Positions 60,723 through 64,000 of a stretch of DNA of 64,000 bases are shown here, piece after piece. Each line of letters begins with the position of its first letter. Position 1 is the first letter of the stretch. The stretch is from assembly GCA_949502025.1 (NCBI GenBank), contig CATBCG010000041.1, positions 39,564 through 103,563 of the forward strand. Direction: 5' to 3'. Position numbers and translations under genes: made by a program. The stretch is from MGBC131033 sp910585655. Lineage in GTDB: Bacteria; Bacillota; Clostridia; Lachnospirales; Lachnospiraceae. The notes under the pieces are model-generated. The model saw only the letters and a list, made by a program, of their open reading frames with translations, was not told where the DNA came from and searched no databases.

Positions 60723-62909
60723 GTGAAAATCAAACGAAAAGAAGAGAACTCGAATCGATTCCATATCAAAAAAGAAAAATCCAGGCAGATCCGGACAGGG
60801 CAGAGAATGTTCAAGCAGCTAACAGGAAGGAAAACTTTACAGAAGCAACTTTTCCGAAAACAACCTTTATGGAAACAAGCACCATCAAACCGGACGATTT
60901 TTCAACAGGAGACACGAGAAAAAAGAAGAAATTTTGAAAAAAGAAAAGTGCCGGAAAGAAAACAGACAGAAAGAAAACCGTTTGTCTCCCAAAAGAAAGG
61001 GCAGACGTTCCAGGAGCAAAATGCCGGTAGCCGAACTGAGACGGCTGCTTTTGACCAGAAAAGGAAGAGAAAAAGAGCCAGACCAGTGGACAGAAACCAA
61101 GAGCCTGACCTGTCAGAATGGCTGGCTTCCTTGGTTATAAAAGCTTCCTATCAAAAAAGGAAAAAAGAGGAAGACACGGCAGAGACGGAGGAAGTTTCGA
61201 CTACCAGCTATTTACGCTATCCACTGGGCGAGACTGCAAATGCTGGGAAATGGTGGTATGAAAGAAAGCGACTCTGGCACCAGAAAGAAAGCAGGTATCA
61301 AAGTACAGGCAGGCAAACAAAAAAGGAAACTCCAGCAAACGAAGAACAGGCAAACGCTACTCTGACTGGACAGAAGAAACAGGAGCAGACAGGGAATCAT
61401 GTCCAGAAACAAGTCGAAACGTCCTCTGCTCATCCAAGCAAAAGCATTCAGGAAAGCAAGCAGAGGTCAGGAAACGTAACGACTAAGAAAAGAGCAAAGA
61501 ATGCAACAAAAAACACAACTAAAAATACCACAAAGAACATAGGAGCAAAAGCAGCAGCCGAGACTACCAGGATGACCACGAAACGGATAACAAAAGAAAC
61601 CGGAAAAGCAGCAGTAGAAACAGCGGTATCTGCAGGAACCACAGCAGGAAGCGCCGGAGCAGGTGCCGGAGGAATCTTCCTGGGTGCCGCCGGCGGAGAA
61701 GCAGTCAGCCGGGTGCTTGACCGGCGGGACAGGAAAGCCTTTATCAGAAATCGTATGATTCGGTTATTCGTGACAAAACTCCGACAAGAGGAACACCAGG
61801 ACAGCATCGGAAAAGCGTTCCGGGATATCGTTCGATTCCGGTTTACCTTGTTGGTAAAGCGTCTGGCAGGGTATGCCGGACTGTTTCTGCTTGCACTGTT
61901 TAGTCTGGTGGCGTTGGTGCTGCTTCCGGTGATCGCCCTGATAGCAGTGGTTTATAATTCCCCATTTGCGATCTGGTTTCCGTCCATTTCCTCTGCGGAA
62001 ACGACACAGCAGGTTTTGTCTGCTTATGTGGCGGAGTGGGAGGAAGAAATCGAAACGGAGCTGGAGCAGTTAGAGGGATGTGACAGAAGCGAAGCGGTTT
62101 ATGGGAATACAACCGAACAGGGAATACCGGATAATTACTGTGATATTCTGGCGGTTTACATGGTGAAGCATGGGAACGGAGATACCGCTACCGACATGAC
62201 GGAACAGGCAAAGCGAAACCTGAAACAAATCTTTCAGGACATGTGCCAATACAATGTGACGAGCGGGGAAGAGGCGGGAATCGATGAAGCAGGAAATCCA
62301 ACGAGCAGAACCGTAAAATACGTCCACATCACGTTGAAACACTACCAGCAAATGGAAGCCCTGTATGGATTTTCCGCAGAGGAGCAGGAACTACTGGCAG
62401 AGCTGATGAAGCCGGAACATCTTGCTATGCTGAAACCAGAGGGCAGCGTTAATGGAGGACAGGAGATTCCTTCCGAACAGTATCAGGCTATCGTCGATGC
62501 GATATCCAATGCCAACGGAAAAAAGGTCGTGGAATTTGCCCTGTCCAAGGTGGGATATCCCTACAGCCAGGAGCTGCGGGACAGCGGGACACATTATGAT
62601 TGTAGCTCCCTGGCTTACTATGCGTGGCAGTCTGCCGGGGTCAATCTTTCCTACCAGGGTTCTAATACCGCTGCTTCTGAAGGAAAGCTTTGTTACGATC
62701 GTCAGTGGCTGGTACGGGAAGAAGAAATGCAGCCAGGTGATCTGATTTTTTTCAGCTATGGGCCAAACGGGCGTTTTCTGGATATCGGTCATGTGGCGAT
62801 TTATGCAGGAGATGGAAAGGTGGTGGAGGCAGCCAGTACCCGGTTAGGTGTCGTATACCGACCGCTGCAGGGAAAAAGCAGTATTGTAATGATAGGCAGA
62901 CCCAGATAG
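60723..62909 (+). CDS. NlpC/P60 cell-wall hydrolase of the transfer system
   Basis: About 728 aa. An N-terminal half of very basic, low-complexity sequence (residues 1-330, with KNTTKNTTKN units and an Ala/Gly stretch) precedes one membrane segment (about 385-410). The extracellular part ends in an NlpC/P60 domain: catalytic Cys in HYDCSSLAYYAW, His in DIGHVAIYAG, and QPGDLIFF. It would open peptidoglycan for the conjugation channel, like PrgK or Orf14 of Tn916. The start is GTG with AAAGGAGAGGGAAAAG upstream. Confidence 0.85.
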   Translation: MKIKRKEENSNRFHIKKEKSRQIRTGQRMFKQLTGRKTLQKQLFRKQPLWKQAPSNRTIFQQETREKRRNFEKRKVPERKQTERKPFVSQKKGQTFQEQNAGSRTETAAFDQKRKRKRARPVDRNQEPDLSEWLASLVIKASYQKRKKEEDTAETEEVSTTSYLRYPLGETANAGKWWYERKRLWHQKESRYQSTGRQTKKETPANEEQANATLTGQKKQEQTGNHVQKQVETSSAHPSKSIQESKQRSGNVTTKKRAKNATKNTTKNTTKNIGAKAAAETTRMTTKRITKETGKAAVETAVSAGTTAGSAGAGAGGIFLGAAGGEAVSRVLDRRDRKAFIRNRMIRLFVTKLRQEEHQDSIGKAFRDIVRFRFTLLVKRLAGYAGLFLLALFSLVALVLLPVIALIAVVYNSPFAIWFPSISSAETTQQVLSAYVAEWEEEIETELEQLEGCDRSEAVYGNTTEQGIPDNYCDILAVYMVKHGNGDTATDMTEQAKRNLKQIFQDMCQYNVTSGEEAGIDEAGNPTSRTVKYVHITLKHYQQMEALYGFSAEEQELLAELMKPEHLAMLKPEGSVNGGQEIPSEQYQAIVDAISNANGKKVVEFALSKVGYPYSQELRDSGTHYDCSSLAYYAWQSAGVNLSYQGSNTAASEGKLCYDRQWLVREEEMQPGDLIFFSYGPNGRFLDIGHVAIYAGDGKVVEAASTRLGVVYRPLQGKSSIVMIGRPR

Positions 62910-62960
62910 GAGCAGGATAGCCGTTTTGTAAAAAAGCAGAAGAAAAAAAGAACATAACAT

Positions 62961-63023
62961 CCCGGAATCTTTTTGCCTGAAAAGAGCAGAAAGTAGCAGA
63001 AAATAGGGCGTTAAGATTCCGGG
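62961..63023. repeat. 11-bp inverted repeat upstream of the next gene
   Basis: CCCGGAATCTT (62961-62971) and AAGATTCCGGG (63013-63023) enclose 41 bases. No T-run follows, so it is a possible RNA switch or protein site rather than a terminator. Confidence 0.5.
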
Positions 63024-63053
63024 AATCCAGGAAAACCGGAAGGAGGAATGGAA

Positions 63054-63440
63054 TTGAAGAAAGAACAGACAAATGGAAAAGAACTGGTACGAAACATGGA
63101 ATATCTGTTAAAGCTGCTGCACCGGGAGTGGGAACGTCCCGGCAGGACAAAGGTGCATCTTTTTCTGTCTCAGGAGAATGCCAGAGAAGTGATAACAAGG
63201 CTGACCGCTGCGATCGCTGACCGACAGAGACAGCTGGAACAGGAGGAACCAACCTTTCGGCAAAGCCTGACATACTCCAGGGAAAATTTTGTCCTGTTGC
63301 GCGTAGTGAAAAAAGTGAAACGAGCCTGGGACAAAGCCAAACGGCGAAGTAGGAGGGAGTTCCTTTCTTTGGAGATAGAACTGGACAGAGAGGAATATCA
63401 GCTTTTTTCCAGTTTGATTCCGACAGAACAGGAGAGCTAG
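63054..63440 (+). CDS. small charged protein of unknown function
   Basis: A 128-aa protein, helical and rich in Arg, Glu and Gln. MEYLLKLLHREWERPGRTKVHLFLSQENAREVI starts it and a basic VKKVKRAWDKAKRRSRREF lies near 95. No family is recognised. A TTG at 63054 has AGGAGG 7 bases upstream; an ATG at 63048 is too close to that site. It precedes the ArdC-like gene by 9 bases. Confidence 0.6.
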   Translation: MKKEQTNGKELVRNMEYLLKLLHREWERPGRTKVHLFLSQENAREVITRLTAAIADRQRQLEQEEPTFRQSLTYSRENFVLLRVVKKVKRAWDKAKRRSRREFLSLEIELDREEYQLFSSLIPTEQES

Positions 63441-63449
63441 GAGGGACGT

Positions 63450-63861
63450 ATGGGGGTAGATTACAAGGTCAGTCAGCTGTATGATGCGGCGATCCGAAGA
63501 ATCGCAGGCAGTCAGGTGGAATGGAAACAGATCCTGAAGCTGGCAGGGCAGCTCTATCGTTATGAATTTGATAACATCCTGATGGTGTATATGCAGCGTC
63601 CCAAGGCGACTTTAGTAGCTGATTTTGGTACCTGGAAAAAGGTCGGGCGCTATGTCCGCAAGGGAAGCCGGGGGATTGCGATTTTCCCATCCAGAGCCTT
63701 GCGGGCAGGAATGCGTCATGTCTTTGATATCAGCGATACCGGAGGCAGGCAACAGGAGCTGACCTGGAGACTTCATGCCGGAAACCGGGAAGCATATGCG
63801 GCCTATCTGTATCAGGAAAGCGGAATAAAGAAAACAGAAGAGCAGAAAAATCAGGAAGCCG
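63450..63861 (+). pseudogene. ArdC/LtrC-like ssDNA-binding protein, truncated by an IS
   Basis: The N-terminal 137 residues match ArdC/LtrC-type proteins of conjugative elements: YKVSQLYDAAIRRI, the conserved YRYEFDNILMVYMQRPKATLVADFGTWKK and VRKGSRGIAIFPSR. ArdC binds single-stranded DNA and counters host restriction. The full protein would be hundreds of residues. At about 63861 the frame passes into an insertion sequence and stops at 63908. AGGAGGGACGT precedes the ATG. Confidence 0.8.
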
Positions 63862-64000
63862 TGAAGTGCTATACTAAAGTTGTAACGGGAGTGGCTAATG
63901 AGATATAATAAAAATAACAAGAAAGAGGTATTCATTATGTCACAAAATTACACCCCCGAATTTAAAAAGAAGATTGTCCGCCTCCACGAGGAAGAAGGGC
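63862..64000 (+). mobile_element. IS3-family insertion sequence, left end
   Basis: The element starts near TGAAGTGCT (63862), a plausible IS3-type end beginning with TG, in the middle of the ArdC-like gene. A transposase frame follows and runs off the window. No right end or target duplication can be seen. Confidence 0.65.
63937..64000 (+). CDS. IS3-family transposase OrfA, N-terminal fragment
   Basis: ATG 63937 with GAAAGAGG upstream encodes SQNYTPEFKKKIVRLHEEEG, the start of the helix-turn-helix OrfA of IS3-family elements (pattern Y-x-E/D-F-K-K-x-I-V). Only 21 residues lie inside the window, so the subgroup is uncertain. Confidence 0.75.
   Translation, partial: MSQNYTPEFKKKIVRLHEEEG

Larger units (their letters stand above)
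37250..64000 (+). mobile_element. conjugative element, left part (continues past the window)
   Basis: From the break in the flavodoxin gene to the window end, genes for conjugative transfer are collinear: MobC, relaxase, PcfB, VirD4, Maff2/VirB2-like, TrbL-like, PrgI, VirB4 and NlpC/P60. Gene content resembles Tn1549/pCF10-type systems of Bacillota. Cargo includes ParM/ParR-like genes, a giant surface protein and a PBECR4-like nuclease. The exact left end is uncertain by some tens of bases. No integrase or excisionase is visible; these would be at the other end. An IS interrupts it near 63862. Confidence 0.8.

Noticed and set aside
1..64000. rRNA or tRNA genes
   Set aside because: No cloverleaf, CCA-end or rRNA-like sequence was recognised while reading the intergenic regions; small tRNAs could still be missed without a scan.

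Overview
The window looks like chromosome of an anaerobic, spore-forming member of the Clostridia, most likely a Lachnospiraceae. It carries spoIIR, spmA and spmB. Gene order yaaR-holB-ricT(yaaT)-trmN6(yabB)-rsmI with an AbrB/SpoVT-type gene next to it is the arrangement known from Bacillota. Starts have strong AGGAGG ribosome sites, with frequent GTG and TTG starts. No rRNA, tRNA or CRISPR array was seen.

Region 1 (1-24 kb) is mostly housekeeping: the end of ispE, a GntR/FCD regulator, spoIIR, ddl, a DUF1934 protein and an aldo/keto reductase with ferredoxin-like clusters. A small AT-rich island follows, with a DUF4869-like protein and a mini P-loop ATPase. A minus-strand group has a VanY-type peptidase with a long acidic repeat tail, a PlsC acyltransferase and a small membrane protein. 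Then come pncB, an amidohydrolase, a DUF3795 protein, a DUF1538 membrane protein with a tandem P-II-like partner, the holB operon and spmAB. A decayed AAA-ATPase/PIN pair and a YcgL-like nucleotidyltransferase close the region; a MATE exporter runs convergently.

Region 2 (25.4-31.1 kb) is the most unusual chromosomal locus. On the minus strand lie an unrecognised 259-aa protein and two different P-loop ATPases, at least one of the BREX BrxD/DUF2791 type. Diverging from them is an XPB-like SF2 helicase translationally coupled to a GNAT acetyltransferase. The other BREX components are absent, so this may be a stand-alone BREX-related system.

Region 3 (31.3-37.26 kb) has an orphan sugar-type binding lipoprotein, a type B carboxylesterase and a membrane-bound AraC-type regulator. 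Next is a fragment of an Ig-like/flavodoxin gene that ends abruptly where a mobile element begins.

Region 4 (37.26 kb to the right edge) is the left part of a large conjugative element. It carries ParM/ParR-like segregation genes, a 1849-aa secreted surface protein, DUF5688 and RadC-like proteins, a Toprim primase, a candidate oriT, MobC, a MobA/VirD2-type relaxase, PcfB (DUF3801), a VirD4 coupling protein, a Maff2/VirB2-like subunit, a VirB6/TrbL-like membrane protein, PrgI, VirB4, a PBECR4-like nuclease and an NlpC/P60 hydrolase. An ArdC/LtrC-like gene at the right is cut by an IS3-family insertion sequence that runs off the window. Terminator-like hairpins stand directly in front of several cargo genes, which suggests attenuation or antitermination control. 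No integrase is visible, so it must lie outside the window if the element is an ICE.
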